Below are positions 1-9,965 of a stretch of 64,000 nt of DNA, piece after piece (position 1 is the first letter of the stretch; each line of letters begins with the position of its first letter). Source of the stretch: Microbacterium sp. C7(2022). Lineage in GTDB: Bacteria; Actinomycetota; Actinomycetes; Actinomycetales; Microbacteriaceae. The notes under the pieces were generated by a model, which worked only from the letters and a program-made list of their open reading frames with translations, did no database searches and was not told where the DNA came from. The translations under genes were made by a program, and so were the position numbers. The DNA is taken from positions 310,001-374,000 of the forward strand of contig NZ_JAPEHV010000001.1 in assembly GCF_028823665.1 (NCBI RefSeq), read 5' to 3'.

Positions 1-3000
1 GGGGACGTGATCCTCGAATACGGTGGCGAGTCGCTCGGTGACCAGCGCCGCCCGGTGTTCGTGACAGGCGGGGCCACCACGATTCTCAATGACACGCGCT
101 CGGGATGGGCGTGGAGCGTTCCCAGCGGCGCCCTTCTGCCCTCGAGCCAGGACTGGTCTCTCGACGACCGGACCGACCCCGAAGCGGTGCCGAGTGACGA
201 AGAGCGCCAGGTGGTGCTCGACCCGAAACCCCCCGTTGCTGAGCCCGACGCCTTCGGTGTGCGCGCGGGCGCCCTGGCCACACTGCCGGTGCTGATGAAC
301 GACCACGACCCTAACGAGGACGTGCTCACCATCGTTCCCGACTCCGTCAGCGGCCTGGATCCCGAATTCGGCGTCGTGCGCATCACCGACGACGGCCAGC
401 GACTGGCGGTGCAGACTGAGCCGGGGGCGGAGGGCACCGCCGAGTTCTCGTATGCCGTGCAAGACGGCACAACCGCCGACGGGCTGCGCTCCGAGCCGAC
501 GCGCGTGACGCTTTCGGTGTCGCCGGAGGCGAGCAACTCCGCGCCCGAATGGTGTGGTGTGGAGCAGTGCCTGCTCTCATGGCCGCAGCCCGAGGTGGCC
601 CGCGGCGGCACGGTGGCTGTGCCCGTGCTGCCCGGCTGGGTCGATCCCGACGGCGACCCGCTCCTGCTCCTCGCCGTGGAGAACCCCTCCCGCGTCGGGA
701 GCGTCGCCGCGACCCCCGCCGGCGAGGTGGTGTACCAGCACAGCGACACCGGCGCCGGGGGTGATGAGCTGGTCGAACTGACGGTCACGGTCGCCGATAC
801 CGCCGGTGCCGAGACGCAGCGCACTCTCCTGGTGCGCGTGTCGGCACAGCCGGCACTGCACGTGCAGTCGTTCTCCACCATCGATCTGGCGGGAGGACGC
901 ACCACCATCGATGTCGCCTCGCACGTCACGGGGACGACGGGCGCGCTCGCGCTCGAATCGGTGCGCGTGCTCGACGATGCGGCTGCCACAGCGACGGTCG
1001 TGGGCGGCTCGACGCAGTTCGACTTCACCGCGGCCGAACCGGGGACGTACCGTGTGGACTTCACGGTTACCGACGGCATCAGCGACGAGACGGGCACCGC
1101 GCTCATCACGCTGATCCCGGACGATTCGCAGGCGCAGCTGGCGACATCGCCCGTCGTCGCCTTCGTCTATCCGCAGGAAGATGCCACGCTCGACGTCTTC
1201 TCGGCCGTGTCGAACCCGACACGGCGTGTCCTGCTGCTGAGCGATCCGGTCGCGCGGGCTGAGCCCGGCGCACAGCTGGCGGTCGACGCTGTCGGCCAGA
1301 ACAACCTGCGGGTCTCAGGAACGACAGCGACGGGCGCGCCCGGTCGCCTGGGCACTGTCGCCTACACCGTCAGTGATGGAACCGAGGACCAAGGTGCGCG
1401 CATTCAGGGGCAGGCGACGGTGTACCTGTTGCCGCCGGCGCCCGAGCTCGCCCCGATCGCCGTGGACGATTCGATCGTCGTCCGCGCGGGCGCGCAGATC
1501 GACATCCCGGTGCTGGAGAACGACATCGCGCCCTCGGGTGGCATCCCGACCCTCAATCCGGCCTCGGTGCACTCCTCGAGCGATGACGCGCTCGCCTTCG
1601 CCTCGGGCGATCGACTGCGTTACCTGGCGCCTGTCACACCCGGCGACTACACGATCGAGTACGAGGTGTTCACCACGGGTGCCCCCGCGCTCGCCGACGG
1701 CGCGACCGTGCGCGTGCGCGTGCTCGCCGCCGATGCCAACCGTGCTCCGGCGCCCGAGCGCGTCGAGGGGCGCGTCCTGAGCGGACAGTCGGTCACGATG
1801 GAGTTCGACGGCTACGGTGTCGACCCCGATGGCGACACAGTGACGCTGGATCGCATCGTGACGCAGCCCGATCGAGGTGCGGCGCAGATCTCGGCGGACG
1901 GGCGGTCGATCGTCTACAGCAGCGTGCCCGGCGACAGCGGGCAGGTGTCGTTCCGCTACCAGGTCGTCGACGAGTTCGGCGAGACGGGAGAAGGCGTCGC
2001 GCGGGTCGGTGTGCGTGATGCGGAATCGAACCCGAGTCCCGTGACATTCACCGACTATGTGCAAGTGCAGGCTGGCGGCGGCAACACCGTGCGTGTCAGT
2101 CCCCTCGCAAACGACATCGACCCCACGACGGGCACCCTCACCCTCACGGGTGTGCGCCCCGACCTCGCGGCGACGTTCGCCGACGGATCCGAAAACCCCG
2201 AATACACCCGGTTGAACGACCTCATCGAAGAGCAAGACGACTCGACGGTCGTGATCGGCGCGGGCGCGGAGCTCGGCACCATGTCGTTCCTCTACGATCT
2301 CGAGTCCGACTCGGGCAACACCGCGCGCGGCCTCATCGTGGTGCGCGTCGTGCGCGAGAGCGTGCCCGACTACCCCGTGGTGGCCGACACTGTGCTCACG
2401 GTTGAGACGCGCGACGAGTTCACTACCGGCGTCGATGTCCTGGACGGAAAGGTCGCGTGGTCGGGCGGCGATATCGGCAGCCTCGACGTGTCGCTGTGGA
2501 AGACCCCCGACGGCGTCACCGTTACGGGCAATCGGATCAGCGGCGAGCTCCCGGCAACCACGCGCCTGATCCCGTTCGCTGTCACCGGCGCCGCGAGCTC
2601 AGGTGCCGAGGTGACCACCTATGCGTTCCTGCGCGTGCCCGGTGAAGAGGACCTCGCACTGGCACTGCGCGCCGGAGCCCCGCCGGTCGAGGTCGATGAA
2701 TTGGCGTCCACCACGTTCGATATGGCCGACCTCGTCGCGCTGCCTCGCGGCACCGTGCTGGACGTGGGGTCGAGCGTTGCGACATCCGGGGCGCGGGCCG
2801 AGGCATCCTGCACCCTCGAATCGGGTACGACGGTGCGGTACGACGCCGGTGCGAGTTCACCGTGGACGGACGCGTGCCTTGTGCCCGTGCGCCTGCAGGG
2901 GCAGGAGGAGTGGACGTACCTGTCGGTTCCCATCACCGTGCAAGCGCTGGATCCGCAGCCCGAGTTGAAGGCCGGATCCATGACCGTCGGACCGGGGGAG

Positions 3001-5052
3001 ACAGCGACATTCGACCTGCGCGACCTCACGACGTGGCAGCTGCGAGAGGACTGGGGCGGCATCCGCTACTCGGTCGAGTACACCGGCGGCGCCTTCACCG
3101 TGTCGCAGAGCGGGTCGCAGGTCACCGTGACGGGCAAAGACGCGTCGCTGCCCGGAACCGAAGAGGCGGCGCTCGTTGCCGTGACCAGTCATCCCGACGT
3201 GGTGCCGGTCCGGCTGATCCTGCGGGTGGGCGCGGCACCGTCGACCCTGCCGCAGGGGGGCTCAGTAACACAGCAGTGCTCACAGGCGAGTGGATCGTCG
3301 TGCACGTTCTCAGTGATCGGTGCTTCGGGGGAGGTCAATCCCCTCCCGGGTACTCCGCTCGAGGTCGTCGCGGTGCGCGGAACGGGCGCCTGCATCGGTG
3401 TGAGCTTCGCCGTCGCCGGGTCATCACAGGTCACGGCCTCATGGACGAACGATGCGCCGGGCGCGACCTGCACCGCCACCTTCTCGGTGCGCGACGCACA
3501 GGGACGCGTCACGACCGCGCAGCGGGACGGCCGTGTGCTGCTCGACCTGCTCGGGTACCCCAAGGGTCCGTCGAGCGTGACGCAGAGCGCGTACGCCGAC
3601 GGGTCGCTCACGCTTCGCGTCGACCCGGGTGAAGCACGATTGGCTTACCCGGCACTCACGGGATTCGTCGTTCGTCAGGGTGACGAGGTCGTGGCGCGCT
3701 GCGGCGCTGACGGCACGTGCCCGGCGATCGAAGCGCCGAACGGTGAACAGCGCACGTACGAGGTGACGGCGATCAGCGACGTCGGAGAATCGCGGCAGAG
3801 CGTGCGCACGGTCGCGTGGGCGTACGATGCGCCCGCCGCTCCGTCGAAGGTCGAGTCGCGCCCCGTGGTGACCTCTGACGGCAGCGGCAACGTCGTGGCC
3901 CTCACGATCAGCGGCATCGACGCCGCCCAAACCGGCACGCTCGAAATTTCGAGCCCCTCGGGGGAGAAGGTGCGTGTGCCCGTGGGGCGCAACCAGCAGA
4001 CGCTCGAGGTGCGCACCTACCGTGTGGGGACAAACTCGGCGTCGCCGGTGACCGTGACCCCGTACTCGCGGTTCGACATTCCGAACGGACTGCCGGGGAA
4101 CGCCTCGGGAGTCGCGACCACCGTGTCGGCGAACGGTGTGGGCGCCCCACGCGACGTACGGCTCTCCCTCGCGGCCACCTCGAACGGAGACGGCACCGCC
4201 GATATCACGGCGCGCGTGACGGCGACGGCCAACGGCGATGGCTCGACCCTCCGGTACGGCGTCGTCATGCAGGGTCGGTGCACGGTCTCAACCGATGGGC
4301 CCACCGTGACCTTCCCGCGTCTGCAGACCGGCGACAGCTACACCTTCACCGCGTGCGTCGAGTCGTATTGGGGTGAGGCATCGTATGGCCGCGGCGAGGC
4401 CACCGAGTCGATTCGCGCCTACCAGGATCGTGACGCACCCCAGGGCTGGACGTTCGTGGTTTCGGGAACCCCGAACGTGTCGACCTCTCGCGCCGAGTGG
4501 GTCATCCGCGACACCCCGAGCTCGTCCGAACGCATCCCGCGCCGTGCGCGCGCCGAGTTCAGCGGCGGCCCGCCGACCGGTGTGTTCGGTCAGGATCCCG
4601 GAATCCTCGTGCGCTACGTGCGCGATGACTGGACCGACTGGAAGACACCGTGGTCGCAGGTGACCCCCGCATCAGGGAGTGCGCCGTACCAGGTGCAGGT
4701 GTCGTGGAGCATTACCTCGTGTGTCGGCGGCAGCGACCTTACGCGGTGGTGGGATTCCTCCAGCGCCCCGGGCGGCGGCCAGGCGAACGTGGTGTTCGGC
4801 AACGGCGGGCTGCGGTACTACGACGACACCGGCGCGGTCCTCGCACACACCGCGGATACCTGGGCCGTCCCCGTCGGCGCCGTGCGCGTAGAAGGCGTCA
4901 CCGTTTCGGCGGACTGGAGTGCGCGAGGCTGGGGGCTCTCCCCGGCATCCACGACCCTCTCTGCCACGTGCGATCCGAACCTGCCCCCGGAACCAGAACC
5001 GGAACCAGAACCAGAACCCGAGCCCGACCCCGACCCGGATCCGGAACCGTGA
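1..5052 (+). CDS. Giant Ig-like/FN3 repeat protein, C-terminal part
   Basis: The reading frame is open from the first base, so the N-terminus lies outside the window; the GTG at 7 is not preceded by a ribosome binding site and is probably internal. About 1680 residues are visible. At least three cadherin/VCBS-like units carry the pattern D-x-V-x-A-G-x3-x-V-L-x-N-D near residues 80, 500 and 690. A fibronectin type III-like unit lies near residues 1190-1280, with paired cysteines in the C-terminal third. The protein ends in a Pro-Glu then Pro-Asp repeat tail and has no C-terminal membrane segment or sorting motif, so any anchor should be N-terminal. It heads the MoxR/DUF58/transglutaminase operon, which in related actinobacteria is an envelope-associated locus. 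Its function is unknown; a surface or cell-wall-spanning scaffold is inferred. Confidence 0.8.
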   Translation, partial: GDVILEYGGESLGDQRRPVFVTGGATTILNDTRSGWAWSVPSGALLPSSQDWSLDDRTDPEAVPSDEERQVVLDPKPPVAEPDAFGVRAGALATLPVLMNDHDPNEDVLTIVPDSVSGLDPEFGVVRITDDGQRLAVQTEPGAEGTAEFSYAVQDGTTADGLRSEPTRVTLSVSPEASNSAPEWCGVEQCLLSWPQPEVARGGTVAVPVLPGWVDPDGDPLLLLAVENPSRVGSVAATPAGEVVYQHSDTGAGGDELVELTVTVADTAGAETQRTLLVRVSAQPALHVQSFSTIDLAGGRTTIDVASHVTGTTGALALESVRVLDDAAATATVVGGSTQFDFTAAEPGTYRVDFTVTDGISDETGTALITLIPDDSQAQLATSPVVAFVYPQEDATLDVFSAVSNPTRRVLLLSDPVARAEPGAQLAVDAVGQNNLRVSGTTATGAPGRLGTVAYTVSDGTEDQGARIQGQATVYLLPPAPELAPIAVDDSIVVRAGAQIDIPVLENDIAPSGGIPTLNPASVHSSSDDALAFASGDRLRYLAPVTPGDYTIEYEVFTTGAPALADGATVRVRVLAADANRAPAPERVEGRVLSGQSVTMEFDGYGVDPDGDTVTLDRIVTQPDRGAAQISADGRSIVYSSVPGDSGQVSFRYQVVDEFGETGEGVARVGVRDAESNPSPVTFTDYVQVQAGGGNTVRVSPLANDIDPTTGTLTLTGVRPDLAATFADGSENPEYTRLNDLIEEQDDSTVVIGAGAELGTMSFLYDLESDSGNTARGLIVVRVVRESVPDYPVVADTVLTVETRDEFTTGVDVLDGKVAWSGGDIGSLDVSLWKTPDGVTVTGNRISGELPATTRLIPFAVTGAASSGAEVTTYAFLRVPGEEDLALALRAGAPPVEVDELASTTFDMADLVALPRGTVLDVGSSVATSGARAEASCTLESGTTVRYDAGASSPWTDACLVPVRLQGQEEWTYLSVPITVQALDPQPELKAGSMTVGPGETATFDLRDLTTWQLREDWGGIRYSVEYTGGAFTVSQSGSQVTVTGKDASLPGTEEAALVAVTSHPDVVPVRLILRVGAAPSTLPQGGSVTQQCSQASGSSCTFSVIGASGEVNPLPGTPLEVVAVRGTGACIGVSFAVAGSSQVTASWTNDAPGATCTATFSVRDAQGRVTTAQRDGRVLLDLLGYPKGPSSVTQSAYADGSLTLRVDPGEARLAYPALTGFVVRQGDEVVARCGADGTCPAIEAPNGEQRTYEVTAISDVGESRQSVRTVAWAYDAPAAPSKVESRPVVTSDGSGNVVALTISGIDAAQTGTLEISSPSGEKVRVPVGRNQQTLEVRTYRVGTNSASPVTVTPYSRFDIPNGLPGNASGVATTVSANGVGAPRDVRLSLAATSNGDGTADITARVTATANGDGSTLRYGVVMQGRCTVSTDGPTVTFPRLQTGDSYTFTACVESYWGEASYGRGEATESIRAYQDRDAPQGWTFVVSGTPNVSTSRAEWVIRDTPSSSERIPRRARAEFSGGPPTGVFGQDPGILVRYVRDDWTDWKTPWSQVTPASGSAPYQVQVSWSITSCVGGSDLTRWWDSSSAPGGGQANVVFGNGGLRYYDDTGAVLAHTADTWAVPVGAVRVEGVTVSADWSARGWGLSPASTTLSATCDPNLPPEPEPEPEPEPEPDPDPDPEP

Positions 5053-5098
5053 CCATCGGCGACACCGCCATCGACACTCACACGACGAAAGACACACG

Positions 5099-6064
5099 AT
5101 GACCCTCACGCAGGAGCAGGCGACGTGGTTCGCCCAGACGTTCGATCAGATCGCCGACAACGTCGAGCGCGCCGTGCTGGGAAAGCGTCACGTCGTCGAG
5201 CTGGTGCTCACCGCGATGCTCAGCGACGGCCACGTGCTGCTCGAAGACGTCCCGGGTACGGGAAAGACTTCGCTCGCGCGAGCCATCGCCCAGTCGGTGC
5301 AGGGCACCAACACTCGCATCCAGTTCACCCCCGATCTGCTCCCGAGTGACATCACGGGTGTCAGCGTCTACGACCAGAAGGAGGGCGTGTTCGAGTTCCA
5401 CTCGGGGCCCATCTTCGCCAACATCGTGCTCGCCGACGAGATCAACCGGGCCAGCCCGAAGACGCAGGCCGCCCTGCTCGAAGTGATGGAAGAGGGCTCG
5501 GTCACGATCGACGGCGTCTCGCGACAGGTGGGCGTGCCGTTCCTCGTGCTGGCGACCCAGAACCCCGTCGAGCAGGCGGGCACCTACCGACTGCCCGAAG
5601 CACAGCTGGACCGCTTCATGATGCGTACGTCGCTCGGTTACCCCGACCACGCCGCGACGGTGCGCATCCTCGACGGTGCTGCAATCGCGACCGCGGAGCT
5701 CACGGCGATCATCACCCCCCAGGCGCTCGTGGGGATGGCCGACCTCGCCGCGCGCGCATACGTCGACGCCCTCGTGCTCGACTACATCGCGAGGCTCGTC
5801 GATGCGACCCGCGCAGCCGATGAGGTGCGTCTGGGCGTCAGCATCCGCGGTGCCCTCGCGCTGACGCGGGCCTCCCGCGCTCGCGCGGCGTCGCAGGGGC
5901 GCACGTACGTCACGCCCGACGACGTCAAGGCGCTCGCCGTCCCGATGCTCTCGCACCGACTGATCCTGCACCCCGAAGCCGAGTTCGACGGCGTGACGCA
6001 AGAGGCCGTCGTCGGTCAGGTGCTGCTCGACGTGGTGCCGCCCAGTAAGCGCGAATCGGCATGA
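5099..6064 (+). CDS. MoxR-family AAA+ ATPase
   Basis: A 321-residue MoxR-type AAA+ ATPase, a family thought to act as chaperone for assembly or activation of membrane and metal-dependent protein complexes. Walker A is at residues 50-57 (G-T-G-K-T) and Walker B ends at D113-E114, followed by the family-typical I-N-R-A-S-P-K-T-Q. The frame is open further upstream into the preceding gene, but the ATG at 5099 gives the canonical N-terminus and normal length. It starts 46 bases after the Ig-like gene and its stop overlaps the DUF58 start in ATGA, indicating translational coupling. MoxR next to DUF58 and transglutaminase genes is a widespread actinobacterial arrangement. The client here is not known. 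Confidence 0.95.
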   Translation: MTLTQEQATWFAQTFDQIADNVERAVLGKRHVVELVLTAMLSDGHVLLEDVPGTGKTSLARAIAQSVQGTNTRIQFTPDLLPSDITGVSVYDQKEGVFEFHSGPIFANIVLADEINRASPKTQAALLEVMEEGSVTIDGVSRQVGVPFLVLATQNPVEQAGTYRLPEAQLDRFMMRTSLGYPDHAATVRILDGAAIATAELTAIITPQALVGMADLAARAYVDALVLDYIARLVDATRAADEVRLGVSIRGALALTRASRARAASQGRTYVTPDDVKALAVPMLSHRLILHPEAEFDGVTQEAVVGQVLLDVVPPSKRESA

Positions 6065-7434
6065 GCCCCACCGAGTCCCGTCTCACCCGCACCTCCCTTG
6101 CTACCGGCACGGGGGGAGCCACGCAGCGCACATCCACGTCGGTCACCACGACCGGTCGGGGGCGCGTTGTCGTGCACGCGGTGGTGTGGTGGACTCGGTT
6201 CGCTCGCGCCACCGGAGCGGCGATCGCCCGCGCCGCGACCTGGGCGTCGCGCACCGTGCGACCCGCCGGCACGCTGATGGTCGCCGCGGCGTCCATCGGC
6301 CTCGTTCTCGGTGTCGTGTTCGGCTGGGTCGAGTGGATGGTCGCCGGTGCGATCGCGGTGCTGCTTCTCGTCGCCAGCGTGCCGTTCCTGTTCGGCGGCC
6401 GCGCATACGAGGTCGACCTCGTGCTCGAGCACGAGCGGATCGTGGCCGGGGAGGGGATCCTCGGCCAGATCGTGGTGCGCAACGAAGGTCGCCGTACGGC
6501 ACTGCCGGGGCGGCTCGACATCCCGGTCGGCGCCGGGCTCGTCGAGTTCGGCGTTCCCTTGCTGCGCCCTGGGCATTCGCTTGCCCAGCCCCTCGACATC
6601 CCCGATCTGCGCCGCGGCATCGTCTCGGTGGGGCCTGCCACGACCGTGCGCAGTGATCCGGTCGGAATGCTACGACGCGAGCATCCGTTCGAAGACGTGC
6701 ACGAGGTCTACGTGCACCCGCGCACCGTCGCGTTGCCGTCGACGAGCGCCGGCCTCATCCGCGACCTCGAGGGCAACCCCACCAAGCGCATCGTCGATGC
6801 CGATATCAACTTCCACGCGATTCGCGAGTACGTGCCGGGCGACTCGCGCCGGCAGATCCACTGGCGCTCGACGGCGAAGACCGGGCGTCTGATGGTGCGG
6901 CAGTACGAGGAGTCCCGCCGCTCGCGCATGGCGATCGTGCTGGCGTCCTCCGAAGCCGAGTTCTTCGATGCCGATGAGTTCGAACTCGCCGTCGGTTGTG
7001 CCGCCTCGCTGGGGTTGCGCGCGGTTCGCGACGCCCGCGATGTGGTGATCGCCACCGGTTCTGAGATCCCGCGCGCCGTGCGCGGGCGCCTGCGCGCCAT
7101 CCAGCGGATCCCGGCGGCGTCGCCTCGCGTTCTGCTCGATGGGTTCTGCGCCGTGCAGCGTCGTGAGTTCACGATGCCGGTCGGCGACACGTGCCGGCTC
7201 ACAGCCGAATCGGGCGACCAGCTGTCGATCGCCTTCCTCGTGGTGGGCTCGACGATGCCGCTCGCGACGCTTCAGCAGGCGGCGCTGGCGTTCCCGGCCG
7301 ACACGGCTGTTGTGGCGGTGCGGTGTGACGAGCGTGCACACCCTCGCATCCAGTCTCTGCCGCCCCTCACGGTGCTTACGGTCGGCACCCTCGAAGACCT
7401 GTCGGGTCTGCTGCTTCGAGGAGCGACGTCATGA
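6061..7434 (+). CDS. DUF58 domain membrane protein
   Basis: A 457-residue protein. The first 55 residues are Thr/Arg-rich and cytoplasmic-looking, followed by two hydrophobic segments around residues 68-110. The rest is soluble, with the DUF58 core around residues 255-285 (R-E-Y-x-P-G-D then R-x-I-H-W-R-S-T-A). This core is the hallmark of the DUF58 family, distantly related to von Willebrand A folds and almost always encoded beside MoxR. The ATG overlaps the moxR stop by four bases and the 3' end overlaps the next gene by four bases. By family it probably works with the MoxR ATPase at the membrane; the substrate is not visible from sequence. Confidence 0.93.
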   Translation: MSPTESRLTRTSLATGTGGATQRTSTSVTTTGRGRVVVHAVVWWTRFARATGAAIARAATWASRTVRPAGTLMVAAASIGLVLGVVFGWVEWMVAGAIAVLLLVASVPFLFGGRAYEVDLVLEHERIVAGEGILGQIVVRNEGRRTALPGRLDIPVGAGLVEFGVPLLRPGHSLAQPLDIPDLRRGIVSVGPATTVRSDPVGMLRREHPFEDVHEVYVHPRTVALPSTSAGLIRDLEGNPTKRIVDADINFHAIREYVPGDSRRQIHWRSTAKTGRLMVRQYEESRRSRMAIVLASSEAEFFDADEFELAVGCAASLGLRAVRDARDVVIATGSEIPRAVRGRLRAIQRIPAASPRVLLDGFCAVQRREFTMPVGDTCRLTAESGDQLSIAFLVVGSTMPLATLQQAALAFPADTAVVAVRCDERAHPRIQSLPPLTVLTVGTLEDLSGLLLRGATS

Positions 7435-9965
7435 GCGATCGGCGGGCGGATGTGTTCGGGCCGGATGCCGCGGTCTCGCCGCGCGGTCGTGAGAACAGAC
7501 CGTGGGTGAACCCGCGCGTGATCGCCGGCTCGCTGTACGCGGCGAGCATGGTCGCGATCGCGGCGGTGGCCGCCTGGCCGATCTACGTGTCGGTGAACTA
7601 CCTCGTTCTGGTCGCGGTGGCGGTGCTCCTCGCGGCGGCCATCGCCGGGGTGTCGCGGCGGCTGCGTTGGAGCGGCTGGATCACCTCGGCGGTGCTGGTG
7701 GCGACGTTCTTCGTTGTGGGCGTGCCGCTGGCGGTGCCCTCGCGTCTGGGTGGTGTCGCCGATGTGTTTCGCGGGATGGGTGAGCTCGCCGCCGGAGTGT
7801 TCTTCGCGTGGAAGGACCTCGTCACGGTCGAGCTGCCCGTGGGCTCGTACCGCAACCTGCTGGTGCCCGCGCTGGTCGTCTTCCTCGTCGGCACGTGCGG
7901 ATTGCTCCTGCTCGCGTGGCGGCGTTCGCGCGTGGCCTATGTCGCCGTGGTCGTGGGCATTGCGATGTGCGCGTTCGGTCTGTTCTTCGGGCGAACCAGC
8001 GTGAGCGCTCCGCTGTCGATCGGCCCGGTGACGCTATATGCGCCGCTCGAGACGGCTCTGGGAGCGGGGGCACTCGTGTCGTCGCTGGCGTGGCTGGCGT
8101 GGCGCACCCACGACGAGCGGGTGCGCGCGCTACAGCGCGCCGCAGTGACGAGCGGCGTGCGCGTCTCGCGGCGTCCGTCGCGTAGCGACCAGCGGCGCGT
8201 CGCCCTGGGGGCGGGCATGGTTGCCGCGGCGGTGGCGATCGCCGTGGCCGTGGTGCCGTTCGCCGCACGGGGCGCTGATCGCGACGTGCTGCGCTCGGCG
8301 GTGGGACCCGACATCGATCTGTCGGCGGCCGAGAGCCCGCTGTCGCAGTATCGCGCGTTGTTCGACGATCAGCGTGCCGAGCAGGTGATGTTCACCGTCG
8401 CCACGAGCGGCACCGCGCCGTCACGGATACGCATCGCCACGCTCGACGCATACGACGGCGAGGTGTTCCGCAGTGGCGGCGACGGGTCAGAGGAGTCCGG
8501 GCGCTTCTTGCGCGTGCCGTCGACTCTCGACGTCGGCGAGGGCGAGCCGGTCCAGGCCGAGATCACGATCGGGCAGCTCCCGGATATCTGGATGCCGACG
8601 GTTGACGGCCTCGAGCGGGTCGACTTCGCGGGGGCTCGCGCCGCGACGCTGGCCGACCACTTCTACTACAGCCAGACCGCGTCGGCGGGTGTGCAGACGG
8701 TGCCCGGCGGCTTCGCCGAAGGCGACACGTACACCGTGTCGGCCGTCCAGCCGCAGGTTCCGGAACTGGCCGAGATCTCGGCGCCGGGCGGCGCAGTCGG
8801 TGACGTGGCGATCCCTGACAGCGTCAGCGAATGGGTGGAAGAACATGCGCAGGGCAGTGGCGGTGAAGCGCTCGAGGGCCTTGTCGCTCTCCTGCGCGAG
8901 CGTGGATACCTGAGCCACGGCCTGAACGCGAGCGGTGACGAACAGCCGACGTGGGCGCAGACGCTCGGTGACTACACCGTGCAGCCGAGCGCCTCGGGTC
9001 ACTCGCTGGCGCGCATCGACGCCCTGTTCCAACGTCTGCTCGAGCGCGAGAACGACCCGCGCGCGGAAGAGTCCGACAACTATGTCGCGGCGATCGGCGA
9101 CGATGAGCAGTTCGCCGTCGCGACCGCGCTCATCGCGCGCGAACTCGGCTTTCCGTCGCGGGTGGTGTGGGGAGCGCGGATGGATGCCGAGCCCGGCGTT
9201 GCCGTCTGCGAGGCCGGGGTCTGCGAGGCGCAGGACCTCGTGGTGTGGACCGAAGTGGCATCCGATTCGGGCATGTGGGTGCCCATCGACGTGACACCGC
9301 AGTACGAGAACTCGCCCAGTTTGGATATCACCGAACTGCGCGACCCGAAGAACGTCACCGAGGTGCGCCCCGACACCGCGGAGAAGGTGCTCCCGCCCGA
9401 CCCGTTGCAACAGGACACCGCGGTCGATGACGCCGATGCCGGCGATGACGGGGTTGACCTCGCATGGCTGTGGCCGGTGATCCGGATCGCGTTGATCGTG
9501 CTGTTGCTGTTGCTCCTCGCCTTCGGGCCGTTCTTGGTGGTGATCGCGGCCAAGGCCGCACGTCGTCGATCACGGCGCCGCGCACCGAGCCCCGCGGAGC
9601 GCATCGCGGGGGCGTGGGACGAGTACGTCGACGTGGCGGTGGACGCGGGCCGCGGCGCGCCAGGCGTCTTGACGCGGCGCGAGCTCGCAGCGGCGTTCGA
9701 CACCCCTCAGGGGGAGTCGCTCGCGATCGCCGCCGATCGTGCGGTGTTCTCGGGGGCATCGGCGACCGATGCGGAAGCGTCCGAGGCCTGGGACATCCTT
9801 GCTGTCGAACGTCGCGCTCTGCGGGACGGACTCGGAGTGGGGAAGCGGTTCGTCGCGACCGTATCGTTGAGATCATTCGTTCGTCAGCTCTCGCCCGCAC
9901 GGGCGCCACGCTCACGACTCGTTGAGAAGGGAAGGCGCGGCCAGGTGGCGCGCTCCACGCTATGA
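7431..9965 (+). CDS. Transglutaminase-fold (TgpA-like) membrane protein, catalytic residues lost
   Basis: An 844-residue protein with about five N-terminal membrane segments (residues 30-205), a sixth near residue 270, a large external domain, a further membrane segment around 680-705 and a cytoplasmic tail with a DUF4129-like region. The layout matches TgpA/DUF3488 proteins. The transglutaminase core is at residues 550-630, but the catalytic positions are changed. The G-x-C-x-x-F-A motif reads G556-D-D558-E-Q-F-A, the expected His before the W-x-E-V motif is V604, and only the Asp (D620 in W-V-P-I-D) remains. It is therefore probably a non-enzymatic binding domain. The ATG overlaps the DUF58 stop, and its own stop overlaps the next gene. 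Confidence 0.88.
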   Translation: MSDRRADVFGPDAAVSPRGRENRPWVNPRVIAGSLYAASMVAIAAVAAWPIYVSVNYLVLVAVAVLLAAAIAGVSRRLRWSGWITSAVLVATFFVVGVPLAVPSRLGGVADVFRGMGELAAGVFFAWKDLVTVELPVGSYRNLLVPALVVFLVGTCGLLLLAWRRSRVAYVAVVVGIAMCAFGLFFGRTSVSAPLSIGPVTLYAPLETALGAGALVSSLAWLAWRTHDERVRALQRAAVTSGVRVSRRPSRSDQRRVALGAGMVAAAVAIAVAVVPFAARGADRDVLRSAVGPDIDLSAAESPLSQYRALFDDQRAEQVMFTVATSGTAPSRIRIATLDAYDGEVFRSGGDGSEESGRFLRVPSTLDVGEGEPVQAEITIGQLPDIWMPTVDGLERVDFAGARAATLADHFYYSQTASAGVQTVPGGFAEGDTYTVSAVQPQVPELAEISAPGGAVGDVAIPDSVSEWVEEHAQGSGGEALEGLVALLRERGYLSHGLNASGDEQPTWAQTLGDYTVQPSASGHSLARIDALFQRLLERENDPRAEESDNYVAAIGDDEQFAVATALIARELGFPSRVVWGARMDAEPGVAVCEAGVCEAQDLVVWTEVASDSGMWVPIDVTPQYENSPSLDITELRDPKNVTEVRPDTAEKVLPPDPLQQDTAVDDADAGDDGVDLAWLWPVIRIALIVLLLLLLAFGPFLVVIAAKAARRRSRRRAPSPAERIAGAWDEYVDVAVDAGRGAPGVLTRRELAAAFDTPQGESLAIAADRAVFSGASATDAEASEAWDILAVERRALRDGLGVGKRFVATVSLRSFVRQLSPARAPRSRLVEKGRRGQVARSTL

